Shown in pieces: positions 1 to 8,094 of a stretch of DNA of 64,000 bases (its first letter is position 1; the number at the start of each line of letters is the position of its first letter). The position numbers were made by a program, and so were the translations under genes. This DNA is from Bacteroidota bacterium (GTDB taxonomy: Bacteria; Bacteroidota; Bacteroidia; Flavobacteriales; Flavobacteriaceae). The notes beneath the pieces are model-generated. The model did not search any database and was not told the origin of the DNA. It saw only the letters and a program-made list of their open reading frames with translations. The stretch is from assembly GCA_023446155.1 (NCBI GenBank), contig JAEXIT010000004.1:533667-597666 (forward strand), given 5' to 3'.

Positions 1-23
1 TTTTCGAAAACCTGTCAGGTGTA
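1..23. repeat. Dispersed palindrome, copy 1 (cut by window edge)
   Basis: This is the right arm and loop of the dispersed element whose arms read ACACCTGACAGGTTT and AAACCTGTCAGGTGT. The left arm lies outside the window. It sits directly downstream of the S9 peptidase gene. Confidence 0.75.
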
Positions 24-33
24 GAATAGTAGT

Positions 34-2211
34 TTAATTATTCTTTAAATGCAAGTCGAAATAACGTGCGATTTTTTCATTTAAGTGGATACGGTCTCTA
101 CCGGATACATTGTGCTCATGAGTCGGATAAAGGAAATAATCCACTTGTTTTCCGGCTTTGATACATGCCTCGATAAATTCCATACTCTGTTGTTGTACCA
201 CTACCGGATCCTGTGCACCGTGAATCACTAATAAATCCCCTTTTAATTGGTTTGCTTTATTGATCACGCTAGATTTTTCGTAACCGTCAGGGTTTTCCTG
301 TGGCGTATCCATATAACGCTCACCGTACATTACTTCATAATATTTCCAATCGGTTACCGGTCCACCCGCTACACCAACTTTAAACGTATCGCTTTGGTTT
401 AGCATTAATGAAATGGTCATAAAACCACCAAAACTCCATCCGGAAACACCAATTTTATTTTGATCTACAAATGATTTTGATTTTAAGAATTCCACACCTT
501 TCATTTGATCCGCCATTTCATTCTGACCTAATTTTCTATGGCTTCCATGACTGAAGTCCTTTCCTCTGGAATCACTTCCGCGGTTGTCCAATGTAAATAC
601 CACATAACCTTGTTGTGCCATATAATTGTCGAAAAGGTTTGCACCACCCAACCAACGGTTGTTAACCAATTGTGCGTGTGATCCACCGTAAACATACACC
701 ATTACCGGGTATTTTTTAGTAGCGTCGAAATTAGTAGGGTAGATCAAGCGTCCGTTTAGAGGTGTTTTCCCATCGGCAGAAGTAATCGTTACCAATTCCA
801 TTTTTGGCATGTTGATTTTACCTGCATATGGGTTTTCAGCGCTGATCAACGACGTAGCTTTTTTAGACTTAACGTTTACAATCGCCGCTTCGTTTGGTGT
901 CGTCGTATTGCTATACTGATCGAAATAATACGCCCCGTTTGAACTTAAACTCGCTGCGTGTGTTCCACTAACGGTTGTTAAAACAGTTGTTTTACCCGAC
1001 TTAAGGTCAACTTCATACAACTGACGGTCTAATCCGTTATTTGCAGTTCCGATATAGCTGATTTTAGTTCCTTTGGCGTCAAAATCCAACAGGTCTTTTA
1101 CCACTACATCTTTATACCCTAATTTTTTGATTAGTTTTCCATCCGTATTATATAGGTACAATTGGTTGTATCCTTCATTTTCGGTTTGATATAAAAACTG
1201 ATTTGGATTGTTAGGTAAGAACGTCAGATCGTGTTGTGGTTCTACATATGTACTGGCTTTTTCCTCAAATAAGGTTTTTACCAACGCACCGGAAACCACA
1301 TCATACTGGTTTAATTTCAAATGATTTTGTTCGCGGTTTAACAAACCTACGTAAATAAATTTCCCGTTTGGATCCCAGGTAATACAAGTCAGGTATTGCT
1401 CTTTAGGTTCACCTGTTTTAAGTGTTACTTTAGTATTAGTATTGGCGTCAAAGATCACTAAAGTCACTTCTTCGCTTTTCATTCCGGCCATCGGATATTT
1501 GATATCTTTTACTTCGGCAACACGAGCGCCAAAATCTACCAACGGATAATTGGTCACCATCGTTTCGTCTTTATGGTAGTATGCCAATTTATCACCCGAT
1601 TTGTTCCACCACATTCCCTGGTGAATTCCAAATTCCTGACGGTGGGTGTAGTCACTTCCGTTTACGATTCCGCTGTCGGTATCATTGGTTACTTCAATCG
1701 TTTTTCCGTTTGCATCGGTAATGCGGATGTTGTTTTTGTTTAACCAGGCCACGCGGTTTTTAGCATCGGTTGCCAATTGGTTACTCGCATCAGACGGGAT
1801 CGATAAGGCTTTGGTAATGCTTTTTTGTGTCGCGTCAAACTCGACGATATAATTTGCTTTTTTACCGGCCACTTCAAAAGCCATGATATTCGCAGCTTTC
1901 CACTCATAAGCAAACGGGAACATTCTTAAATTGAACTCGTCTTGTGGGAATTTAGCGCGTAAAGCATTCTGAACATCGTCTTTGGTTAATAAGGTGGTTT
2001 CTTTCCACTGGTTGTTTTCGCTGCGGGTTACCAGATTCTGATAAGTGTTGTCAAGATACGTAATGGCACTTACGTCTTTTCGCCATTGTGTGGCCAACAT
2101 CGATTTCGGTGCATACGTACGCATGCCTGTAGTTGCTTCTTCGATCGTCAGGTTACGTTGCGCGAACGTCATCGAACCGGCTAAAAGAAACAGAAAAGTG
2201 AACTTTTTCAT
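34..2211 (-). CDS. S9 family prolyl oligopeptidase, DPP4-like, exported
   Basis: A serine exopeptidase/endopeptidase expected to release dipeptides with penultimate proline in the periplasm. The 725 residues start with a Sec signal peptide ending ...MTFAQ. They continue with a DPP4-type beta-propeller to about residue 470 and an alpha/beta-hydrolase domain after that. The nucleophile is Ser593 in GWSFGG; Asp668 (HGAQD) and His700 (PTHEHN) complete the triad with DPP4-like spacing. The propeller segment that normally carries the substrate-binding Glu-Glu pair reads HRQEFG at residues 191-195, so one Glu may be Gln and strict DPP4 specificity is uncertain. The gene stands alone, with a palindromic repeat after its stop. 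The family call is secure; the substrate is inferred. Confidence 0.93.
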   Translation of the reverse strand: MKKFTFLFLLAGSMTFAQRNLTIEEATTGMRTYAPKSMLATQWRKDVSAITYLDNTYQNLVTRSENNQWKETTLLTKDDVQNALRAKFPQDEFNLRMFPFAYEWKAANIMAFEVAGKKANYIVEFDATQKSITKALSIPSDASNQLATDAKNRVAWLNKNNIRITDANGKTIEVTNDTDSGIVNGSDYTHRQEFGIHQGMWWNKSGDKLAYYHKDETMVTNYPLVDFGARVAEVKDIKYPMAGMKSEEVTLVIFDANTNTKVTLKTGEPKEQYLTCITWDPNGKFIYVGLLNREQNHLKLNQYDVVSGALVKTLFEEKASTYVEPQHDLTFLPNNPNQFLYQTENEGYNQLYLYNTDGKLIKKLGYKDVVVKDLLDFDAKGTKISYIGTANNGLDRQLYEVDLKSGKTTVLTTVSGTHAASLSSNGAYYFDQYSNTTTPNEAAIVNVKSKKATSLISAENPYAGKINMPKMELVTITSADGKTPLNGRLIYPTNFDATKKYPVMVYVYGGSHAQLVNNRWLGGANLFDNYMAQQGYVVFTLDNRGSDSRGKDFSHGSHRKLGQNEMADQMKGVEFLKSKSFVDQNKIGVSGWSFGGFMTISLMLNQSDTFKVGVAGGPVTDWKYYEVMYGERYMDTPQENPDGYEKSSVINKANQLKGDLLVIHGAQDPVVVQQQSMEFIEACIKAGKQVDYFLYPTHEHNVSGRDRIHLNEKIARYFDLHLKNN

Positions 2212-2329
2212 TTAGTACTAGAATTTTAAAAGGCTAAATTTATTTAATCTTATAGTATTATGGTGTTAACATCAACACAAAAAACACTACTGTAAACATT
2301 AGTTGCTGGATTGCCGATTTTGTTACAAA

Positions 2330-2367
2330 CAAAAAATCCGCTTAAGACCTAGATCTTAAACGGACTT
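2330..2367 (-). terminator. Rho-independent terminator of the PLP-enzyme gene
   Basis: Read on the minus strand, a stem TCCGTTTAAGA pairs with TCTTAAGCGGA around a short loop and is followed by six T. It lies about 20 bases past the stop codon of the PLP-enzyme gene. Confidence 0.75.
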
Positions 2368-2388
2368 AAACTAAAAAAAACTAAAAAC

Positions 2389-3594
2389 TTAATTTAAAAT
2401 CGAAAGTTCCTTCATACAATCTTTCATCATCTGATAGGTTCTCTCAATATCGTTATCCAATCCGATAGAGAAACGGATTAATCCATCCGTTAAGCCCATT
2501 TCGGCTTGTTCTTCCAATGGAATTTCGGAAGATGTTGATGTTCCCGGCGCACTGAATAAGGTTTTGTAAAATCCTAAACTCACCGCCAGATATCCTAAAT
2601 TACGGTGTTGCATCAATTCCATAAGTTCATTGGCTTTATCCAACGAACCTACGTCAATCGTTAACATTCCTCCAAATCCGTATTCCGGATTGATCATGTT
2701 TTTATACAGTTCATGGCTCGGGTGACTTGCCAATCCCGGATAAACTGTTTTAATGCCGTCATTTTCAAATTTTTCAGCCAAATACATTGCGTTATGACTG
2801 TGTTGTTTCATACGGATGTGCAAGGTTCTCAGGTTTTTTAAAACACTGGCCGAACGCAAACTGTCCATTGTTGGTCCTAAAAGCATACTTGCTCCGTCAT
2901 TCACGTTTTTCAGCGCATTGATAAAGTCATGTGTTCCGCAAACCACACCACCAACTGTATCGCTACTTCCGTTGATGTATTTGGTTAAACTGTGAATAAC
3001 CACATCGGCTCCTAATTTTGCAGGGGCTACAGATAATGGTGAAAAAGTATTGTCGACAACCAAAGTAAGGTTGTGTTTTTTGGCTAGTTTGGAAAGGCTT
3101 TCAATATCGGCTACTTCCAATAAAGGGTTGCTCACAGTTTCGCAGTACAATACTTTAGTATTCGGTTGAATTGCTGCTTCTACAACATCCAGTTTTGTAA
3201 TATCGACGAACGAAGTTTTGATCCCCAAACGCGGACCGAAATTTTTAAGGAATGCATAGGTTCCACCATAAATGGTACGGCTCGATACGATGTGTTCTCC
3301 GTTCTGACACAGTTGCAATAGGGTAGGTGTGATTGCACCCATTCCTGAGGCAGCTACATTGGCGGTTTCGGTTCCTTCCATTGCAGCCAACGCTTCACCT
3401 AAATATAAATTACTAGGAGAAGAGTGACGGGAATAAAGGTAACATCCTTCTGCATTACCTTCGAAAGTGTCGAACATCGTCTTGGCCGACAGGAAAGTAT
3501 AGGTAGACGAGTCGGAGATTGATGGGTTAACACCTCCAAATTCGCCAAAATACTGTAAATCCTGAATTTTATCAGCCGGGTTGAAATTTTTCAT
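2389..3594 (-). CDS. Cys/Met metabolism PLP-dependent enzyme (probable methionine gamma-lyase or cystathionine gamma-synthase/lyase)
   Basis: A fold-type I PLP enzyme of the trans-sulfuration family, 401 residues, the usual length. The Schiff-base lysine is Lys205 in HSLTKY. The PLP-phosphate segment ASGMGAI (residues 82-88) and the VVDNTFSP motif are present. The ASGMGAI form resembles methionine gamma-lyases, but the active-site cysteine of classical gamma-lyases is Gly here (YGGT, about residue 111). The reaction, gamma-elimination from methionine or a cystathionine step, is therefore not settled by sequence alone. The gene is divergent from an Lrp/AsnC regulator, a common arrangement for a regulator of amino-acid catabolism that controls its neighbour. 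Confidence 0.85.
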   Translation of the reverse strand: MKNFNPADKIQDLQYFGEFGGVNPSISDSSTYTFLSAKTMFDTFEGNAEGCYLYSRHSSPSNLYLGEALAAMEGTETANVAASGMGAITPTLLQLCQNGEHIVSSRTIYGGTYAFLKNFGPRLGIKTSFVDITKLDVVEAAIQPNTKVLYCETVSNPLLEVADIESLSKLAKKHNLTLVVDNTFSPLSVAPAKLGADVVIHSLTKYINGSSDTVGGVVCGTHDFINALKNVNDGASMLLGPTMDSLRSASVLKNLRTLHIRMKQHSHNAMYLAEKFENDGIKTVYPGLASHPSHELYKNMINPEYGFGGMLTIDVGSLDKANELMELMQHRNLGYLAVSLGFYKTLFSAPGTSTSSEIPLEEQAEMGLTDGLIRFSIGLDNDIERTYQMMKDCMKELSILN

Positions 3595-3705
3595 GCTTGT
3601 ATAGTTAGTTGTGTTATAGTTACTGTATAAAAAGCCAAAATAACATTATTGGCGAAAAAAAGTCAATGATAGTTATTGAACTTAGATAATAAAACTATTA
3701 AAATG

Positions 3706-3713
3706 TATATTTG
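3706..3713 (+). promoter_or_regulatory. Bacteroidota -7 element for the Lrp gene
   Basis: The sequence TATATTTG matches the flavobacterial -7 consensus TAnnTTTG and lies about 75 bases before the regulator's start. No well-spaced -33 TTTG is visible upstream, so this is tentative. Confidence 0.4.
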
Positions 3714-3785
3714 TAGTTTTATTTTTCGTTTTAAAACGATTTGTACTATTTTGACCAAATTTTTTTAATTATACCAAAAATCCAT

Positions 3786-4244
3786 ATGAAATTCGACAAT
3801 ATTGATAAGAAATTGCTACAATTGTTGCAAACTGACTGTAAGTTGACCAATAAAGAGCTTTCGTTAAAACTGAACCTATCGGTTACGGCCGTATACGAGC
3901 GAATTAAGAAAATTGAAAAGGAAGGAATCATTTCGCGTTATGTGGCACTTTTAAATCGGAATAAGATCGAAAAAGGTTTCGTCGTATTTTGTCATTTAAA
4001 GTTAACGCAGCATACCCGGGAGTTTATCAGTCAGTTTGAAAAAGAAGTGGTGCAATTAAACGAAGTCCTCGAGTGTTTTCATGTGAGTGGGGATTACGAT
4101 TATATCCTTAAAATCTGTGTAAAGGATATGGAAGAATACCGGGAGTTTATGGTTACGAAATTAACTACATTGCAACATATTGGTAGTACTCATAGTACTT
4201 TTATGATTGGTCAGGTTAAGAATACTACATCTTTTGTGATTTAA
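3786..4244 (+). CDS. Lrp/AsnC family transcriptional regulator
   Basis: A feast/famine DNA-binding regulator. I place the start at the ATG for MKFDNIDKK, because an upstream TTG would add a hydrophobic stretch absent from the family. The resulting 152 residues match family length. An N-terminal winged helix-turn-helix (about residues 4-60, with LTNKELSLKLNLS and AVYERIKKIEKEGII) is followed by the RAM effector-binding domain (about 65-150, with VSGDYDYILKICVKDMEEY). It is divergent from the Cys/Met PLP enzyme across a short intergenic region and probably controls it in response to an amino acid. The peptide array begins about 80 bases downstream. Confidence 0.93.
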   Translation: MKFDNIDKKLLQLLQTDCKLTNKELSLKLNLSVTAVYERIKKIEKEGIISRYVALLNRNKIEKGFVVFCHLKLTQHTREFISQFEKEVVQLNEVLECFHVSGDYDYILKICVKDMEEYREFMVTKLTTLQHIGSTHSTFMIGQVKNTTSFVI

Positions 4245-4269
4245 ATTATGTTTTTTAAAAATATTTATA

Positions 4270-4298
4270 TTGCGTTTTGCGAATAAATTCTTATTTTG
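4270..4298 (+). promoter_or_regulatory. Possible promoter of the peptide array
   Basis: TTG (4270-4272) is followed 18 bases later by TTATTTTG (4291-4298), a near match to the Bacteroidota -33/-7 pattern, about 30 bases before the first peptide start. It is imperfect at the second base of the -7 element. Confidence 0.3.
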
Positions 4299-4326
4299 GC
4301 AGATAATTAATCAAACCAAACAACTT

Positions 4327-4527
4327 ATGAAAACAAACCTTTTAAACATCACCGGAGTAGAAGTGTTGTCGAAAGAAAACCAAAGACAAATTTTCGGACA
4401 AGTATTTGTAGAAGAAACAGGCCCTATTTCCAACTGTGGCTGTTCTTGCAGCGGAGCCGTAACCGGACCGGCTTATTGTAATCGTATTATGGCTTGTCCT
4501 CAGGTATACACTTGTGGTGAAGTATAG
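4327..4527 (+). CDS. Cys-rich leader peptide, array copy 1
   Basis: A 66-residue peptide, first of four tandem paralogues. I chose the ATG of MKTNLLNITG because all four copies align from there; the longer frame upstream is unsupported. The leader (residues 1-24) carries LSKENQRQIFGQ, similar in style to Bacteroidota RiPP leaders of the LSxxEQxxIxGG type, but without the second glycine. The tail has six cysteines in the pattern CxCxC-x9-C-x5-C-x5-C with an invariant GPAYC. No export signal peptide is seen. It could be a bacteriocin-like, signalling or modified peptide; the function is not known to me. Confidence 0.8.
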   Translation: MKTNLLNITGVEVLSKENQRQIFGQVFVEETGPISNCGCSCSGAVTGPAYCNRIMACPQVYTCGEV

Positions 4528-4559
4528 GATATCATAAATAGAAACAAACCAAACAACTT

Positions 4560-4760
4560 ATGAAAACAAATCTTTTAAATATTTCCGGAGTACAAGTGTT
4601 GTCGAAAGAGAACCAAAGAGCGATTACGGGTCAGGTATTCGTTGAAGAGCCACACGATTTATCCAAATGTTGGTGTACTTGCAGTGGTGCGCTAGCCGGA
4701 CCGGCGTATTGCAGTCTATATATCGGTTGTCTGCAAGTATACACTTGTGGTGAAGTATAA
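4560..4760 (+). CDS. Cys-rich leader peptide, array copy 2
   Basis: A 66-residue paralogue of copy 1, 32 bases downstream on the same strand. The leader is nearly identical (VQVLSKENQRAITGQ). The six-cysteine spacing is kept, with CWCTCSG in place of CGCSCSG. The 15 or so bases before the ATG, an A/C-rich run ending ACAACTT, repeat those before copy 1, so the duplication unit included the translation-initiation region. The tail (SLYIGCLQVYTC) is closer to copy 3 than to copy 1. Function unknown. Confidence 0.8.
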   Translation: MKTNLLNISGVQVLSKENQRAITGQVFVEEPHDLSKCWCTCSGALAGPAYCSLYIGCLQVYTCGEV

Positions 4761-4785
4761 AAATCATAAAACAAACTAATTTACT

Positions 4786-4992
4786 ATGAAAACAAATCTT
4801 TTAAATATTTCGGGAGTACAAGTCTTATCGAAAGAAAGCCAAAGAGCGATTACAGGTCAGGTAATAGTTGAAGAACCGCACGATTTATCTAAATGTGGCT
4901 GCTCGTGTAGTGGTTCGGTAACCGGACCGGCGTATTGCAGTCTTTATATCGGTTGCCTACAGGTATACAATTGTGGCGATACAAAAATATAA
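4786..4992 (+). CDS. Cys-rich leader peptide, array copy 3
   Basis: A 68-residue paralogue, 25 bases after copy 2. The leader (VQVLSKESQRAITGQ) and the six-cysteine frame CGCSCSG...GPAYC...C...C are conserved. The C-terminus differs (NCGDTKI) and adds two residues. Divergence is concentrated between leader and first cysteine and at the extreme C-terminus, while the leader and cysteine skeleton stay fixed. That is the pattern expected if leader and disulfide or crosslink topology are under selection. Function unknown. Confidence 0.8.
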   Translation: MKTNLLNISGVQVLSKESQRAITGQVIVEEPHDLSKCGCSCSGSVTGPAYCSLYIGCLQVYNCGDTKI

Positions 4993-5021
4993 TCTGATTC
5001 TAACTATTTAACCCCAAAACT

Positions 5022-5222
5022 ATGAAAACAAATCTTTTAAACATTGCCGGTGTACAGGTATTAACCAAAGACCATCAAAGAGCGATTACCGGAGAAATTG
5101 AAATAATCAACCCGGATTTATCACTTTGCGGTTGTTCGTGTAGTGGTTCTGTAACCGGACCGGCTTATTGCCGTCGTTATATTGCTTGTCCGCAAGTATA
5201 TACTTGTTTGGATGTAATGTAA
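5022..5222 (+). CDS. Cys-rich leader peptide, array copy 4
   Basis: A 66-residue paralogue and the last of the array, followed by a terminator. The leader is slightly divergent (VQVLTKDHQRAITGE). The region before the cysteines (IEIINPDLSL) is unlike the VFVEEP form of copies 1 and 2. The cysteine pattern is intact (CGCSCSG, GPAYC, ACPQVYTC). A LytTR response regulator and a sensor kinase converge on this end of the array. Function unknown. Confidence 0.8.
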   Translation: MKTNLLNIAGVQVLTKDHQRAITGEIEIINPDLSLCGCSCSGSVTGPAYCRRYIACPQVYTCLDVM

Positions 5223-5247
5223 TCAACACCACCAACAAAAAATAGTG

Positions 5248-5274
5248 AAACCCTGATTCTGTCAGGGTTTTTTT
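5248..5274 (+). terminator. Terminator of the peptide array
   Basis: The stem ACCCTGA/TCAGGGT with a short loop is followed by seven T on the plus strand, 25 bases after peptide copy 4. The flanks are A/T-rich on the other side too, so it may also stop the convergent LytTR transcript. Confidence 0.8.
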
Positions 5275-5330
5275 AGGCCTTGTTTTATGAGTATCGTTGT
5301 CAGTAGTAAATCGTCGAGAATGATTTTCTG

Positions 5331-6023
5331 TTAATCCGGTAAAGAAATTTTTAGAACTTCAGCTTTTCTGTTTCGTGCTATTGGTAAAGCGATATCTTTT
5401 ACATATAAAGTGACACCCTCTATACGGCTGATTTGTTTACTATTGACAATATACGATTTATGAATTTGCAAGAAATCTTCCGTTGGCAACTGGTCTAAAA
5501 TTTTTTTTAGGGTATGATGAATAATCAGCCGCTTACTATTCTCCAAGTGTATTTCAATATAATTCTGCATACTCTGAATATAGAGGATATTTTTGGGGTG
5601 TACTTTTATCAAAACACCATTTTCTTTAAAAAACAATGGTTTACTAGTATCTTCCTGCTTTAGCATCAGGTCGTACATTTTCTTAGCTTTACACACGGCA
5701 TCTTTAAAATCCTCAAAAAAAATGGGCTTTACTAAGTAATCCACGGTATTTACTTTGTATCCTTCTAAAGCAAATTCTGAATAGGCAGTAGTGAAGATGA
5801 TCATTGGTGATTTGTCCGTGATTCTTTTTGCAAATTCCATTCCATTGAGAAGTGGCATCTGAATATCTAAAAAGATTAAATCGATAATTTCGGTGTTTAA
5901 TTTTTCGAATGCCAAATGTGCATTGGAAAAGCAACCTCTATTTTCCAAAAAATCAAATTCTTTAATGAATTCACTCAGACCCTCTCTGGCAATTCGTTCG
6001 TCGTCGATTACAATACACTTCAT
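5331..6023 (-). CDS. LytTR-family response regulator
   Basis: A two-component response regulator of 230 residues. The receiver domain (residues 1-115) has the acidic pair in IDDER, phospho-acceptor Asp53 in FLDIQMP, and the conserved Lys in VKPIFF. The LytTR DNA-binding domain (about 125-230) contains ILYIQSMQNYIEIHL and FLQIHKSYIVN. Its start overlaps the stop of the upstream sensor-kinase gene by four bases, so the two are translationally coupled. LytTR systems often control peptide production or surface proteins. Here the gene lies between the cysteine-rich peptide array and two outer-membrane barrel genes, which are plausible targets by position only. Confidence 0.95.
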   Translation of the reverse strand: MKCIVIDDERIAREGLSEFIKEFDFLENRGCFSNAHLAFEKLNTEIIDLIFLDIQMPLLNGMEFAKRITDKSPMIIFTTAYSEFALEGYKVNTVDYLVKPIFFEDFKDAVCKAKKMYDLMLKQEDTSKPLFFKENGVLIKVHPKNILYIQSMQNYIEIHLENSKRLIIHHTLKKILDQLPTEDFLQIHKSYIVNSKQISRIEGVTLYVKDIALPIARNRKAEVLKISLPD

Positions 6024-7039
6024 TGGTTATTCAAATTTAGTTGTAATGCTACCTTGTATGTATTTTCGTGTGACGACAATGCTAATTTGTAATTGTTGGG
6101 ATAGGACAAATCCAGTCTTTTTTGAACATATCGCAATCCAACGCCTTCTTTTTTGGTGTCGTTTAATGATGGATCAGTCGTGTTTTCTATTTTAAGAAAT
6201 AATTGATTATCATTTACTAAAAAGATTTCCAGATGAATAGAATTGCTTTTATCGGCAAAAGAAGACACATGCTTAAATGCATTTTCAACGAATGTTGATA
6301 AAACAAATGGAATGATCATCAATTGATTTTCAGGAATATTCCACTGACATGAGATTTGTAGGTTCTCTCCGGATCTGTCTTTTTCCAGTTCGAAGTAGTG
6401 CTTTAGAAACGCGATTTCATCGTCCAGTTTTATCCATTTGTTTTGGGATTCATAGACATAATAGCGCAATATTTTACTGTATTGGGAGAGTAATTCCAGC
6501 GCTTCGTCTTTGTCTTTTCGAATCAGGAATTGTAAGTTGTTTAATATATTAAAAGTAAAATGCGGACTCAATTGTGTTCGCAAATGGTTTATTTCCGATT
6601 CTAAAACGCTGTTTTTTAGGATCTCATGTTGTTTTTCGGCTTCTGTATTTTGTTTGAATAATTCCACCGAGTAACTCATCCCGGAAATCAAAATAGTGAT
6701 CATCAGCATTCCGAAAAATAACGACAGCATTAGGTTCATTTTTCCTGCTGCTTCGGCAAAAATCATTTCAATAAGTATATAGCCTTCAATTGACAAGAGT
6801 ATGGCTGTGAGAAAACTGGCAGACAAGGCATAGATGATAAATTTTAGATCGGCTTTAATTCGCAAATATCTATTTGCTAACCGGTTAATTACGTAAATCA
6901 CATGAATTCTCAACGTTAGTGTGATGGCAATTGAGAACAATAAAGCACATACAAACGTGAAATCATCTGACAATTGTAGGAAAGTCAGCAAAAACATAAA
7001 AAACCAAAACAAGAAATCCGTCTTTTTTATAGTAAACAT
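6020..7039 (-). CDS. LytS-type sensor histidine kinase
   Basis: A membrane sensor kinase of 339 residues. Four predicted transmembrane helices (about 8-22, 28-55, 66-92, 103-124) precede a short coiled-coil linker. The His_kinase domain has the phospho-acceptor His160 in QLSPHFTFNILNNL, and the HATPase domain has the N-box FVENAFKHV and the glycine segment GVGLRYVQKRL. There is no large extracytoplasmic sensor domain, so the signal is probably sensed within the membrane. It is co-transcribed with the LytTR regulator, and the divergent gene starts about 145 bases away. Confidence 0.93.
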   Translation of the reverse strand: MFTIKKTDFLFWFFMFLLTFLQLSDDFTFVCALLFSIAITLTLRIHVIYVINRLANRYLRIKADLKFIIYALSASFLTAILLSIEGYILIEMIFAEAAGKMNLMLSLFFGMLMITILISGMSYSVELFKQNTEAEKQHEILKNSVLESEINHLRTQLSPHFTFNILNNLQFLIRKDKDEALELLSQYSKILRYYVYESQNKWIKLDDEIAFLKHYFELEKDRSGENLQISCQWNIPENQLMIIPFVLSTFVENAFKHVSSFADKSNSIHLEIFLVNDNQLFLKIENTTDPSLNDTKKEGVGLRYVQKRLDLSYPNNYKLALSSHENTYKVALQLNLNNQ

Positions 7040-7182
7040 AGCATACTGTTGTTTTACAAAAGTAGCCTTTTCTCATTCGTTACAAGATTCGTTCGTCAAC
7101 AAAAAACGACCGGTTGTCAAAAGTAAAAAGCAGCCTTGTGGTTACGCCATAGTTTTGCCTTTCATTAACGATAAATATATAT

Positions 7183-8091
7183 ATGAAAACAACAACATTA
7201 CTGTCGGCATTACTTCTTTTACTAATTGTGAGTGCGAAAACGATGGCTCAGGTATCGCTAAAAACCGAATATTTTGGCTCGTCAGGCTATATCGATAACG
7301 ACGGAAACAAGATGGAAAATGGCAAAGGTTCGGCAACGATATATAGCGGAAACATCAAGATCCCGATTTCGGTAAAAATGAGTAAAGATAGTCTTGTTTC
7401 GGCCTGGATGGTTGATATAGCAGGAACTCATGCTTCGCTTAACAATAAAAACATCAGTCAGGATTTGGTGCTGTCGAACATTACCAATCTTCAACTCTCA
7501 CTGATTACGATCCGTCCCTTGAGTCCAAAATGGTCGCTTATCGCTTTTTTGGGCGCGGGAGTTTATACCAACGAAACTCAGATTTCAAGAGTAAACGGTA
7601 ACAGCATTCTGGGGAGTGGAGGGATGCTGTTCGTTAAGAAAATCAATTCGAAATTAGATCTGGGAGGAGGACTTGCCCTGACGAATACATTGGGGTATCC
7701 GATGTTATTTCCGGCGCTCTATGTGAATTACAATTCGGAAGGGAACTATACGTTCCGGGTTTCGATGATGAATGGATTCCAGGCAACTGCGGGATATAAT
7801 TTCAACAAAAAAGCGGCTTTACATCTAATTGCAGAAATGAACGGTCAACTGGCGATGCTCCAAAAGGAAGGAAAGAATGTCATGTTTACCCATCAATATT
7901 TTGTAGCGGGTTTGAGGCCCGAATTGAAGCTAAGTAAACACATCAGCTTACCCATTACACTTGGCATAAATGCCATGCGTTCTGTTTATTTTAATGAGCG
8001 TACATTAAAAAGTCTTTTTAGCGATAAGACAACTAATTCGAAGTTCGATTTTTCATTGTATGCGGCTGCCGAAATAAAGTATAGATTCTAA
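7183..8091 (+). CDS. Outer-membrane beta-barrel protein (DUF6268-like)
   Basis: An exported protein of 302 residues. It has a Sec signal peptide ending SAKTMAQ, then alternating amphipathic strands throughout and a C-terminal Phe (AAAEIKYRF), as in outer-membrane barrels. It resembles the DUF6268 group, though I cannot confirm this without a profile search. It is followed three bases later by a TonB-receptor-like gene and is divergent from the LytS/LytTR pair, which suggests a regulated operon of two surface proteins. Confidence 0.7.
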   Translation: MKTTTLLSALLLLLIVSAKTMAQVSLKTEYFGSSGYIDNDGNKMENGKGSATIYSGNIKIPISVKMSKDSLVSAWMVDIAGTHASLNNKNISQDLVLSNITNLQLSLITIRPLSPKWSLIAFLGAGVYTNETQISRVNGNSILGSGGMLFVKKINSKLDLGGGLALTNTLGYPMLFPALYVNYNSEGNYTFRVSMMNGFQATAGYNFNKKAALHLIAEMNGQLAMLQKEGKNVMFTHQYFVAGLRPELKLSKHISLPITLGINAMRSVYFNERTLKSLFSDKTTNSKFDFSLYAAAEIKYRF

Positions 8092-8094
8092 AGC

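Noticed and set aside
3741..3785. Extended start (TTG) of the Lrp regulator
   Set aside because: The added residues are hydrophobic and absent from the family; the ATG at 3786 gives the normal N-terminus.
4270..4326. N-terminal extension of the first array peptide
   Set aside because: The other three copies lack it, and the upstream sequence resembles a promoter and leader rather than coding sequence.
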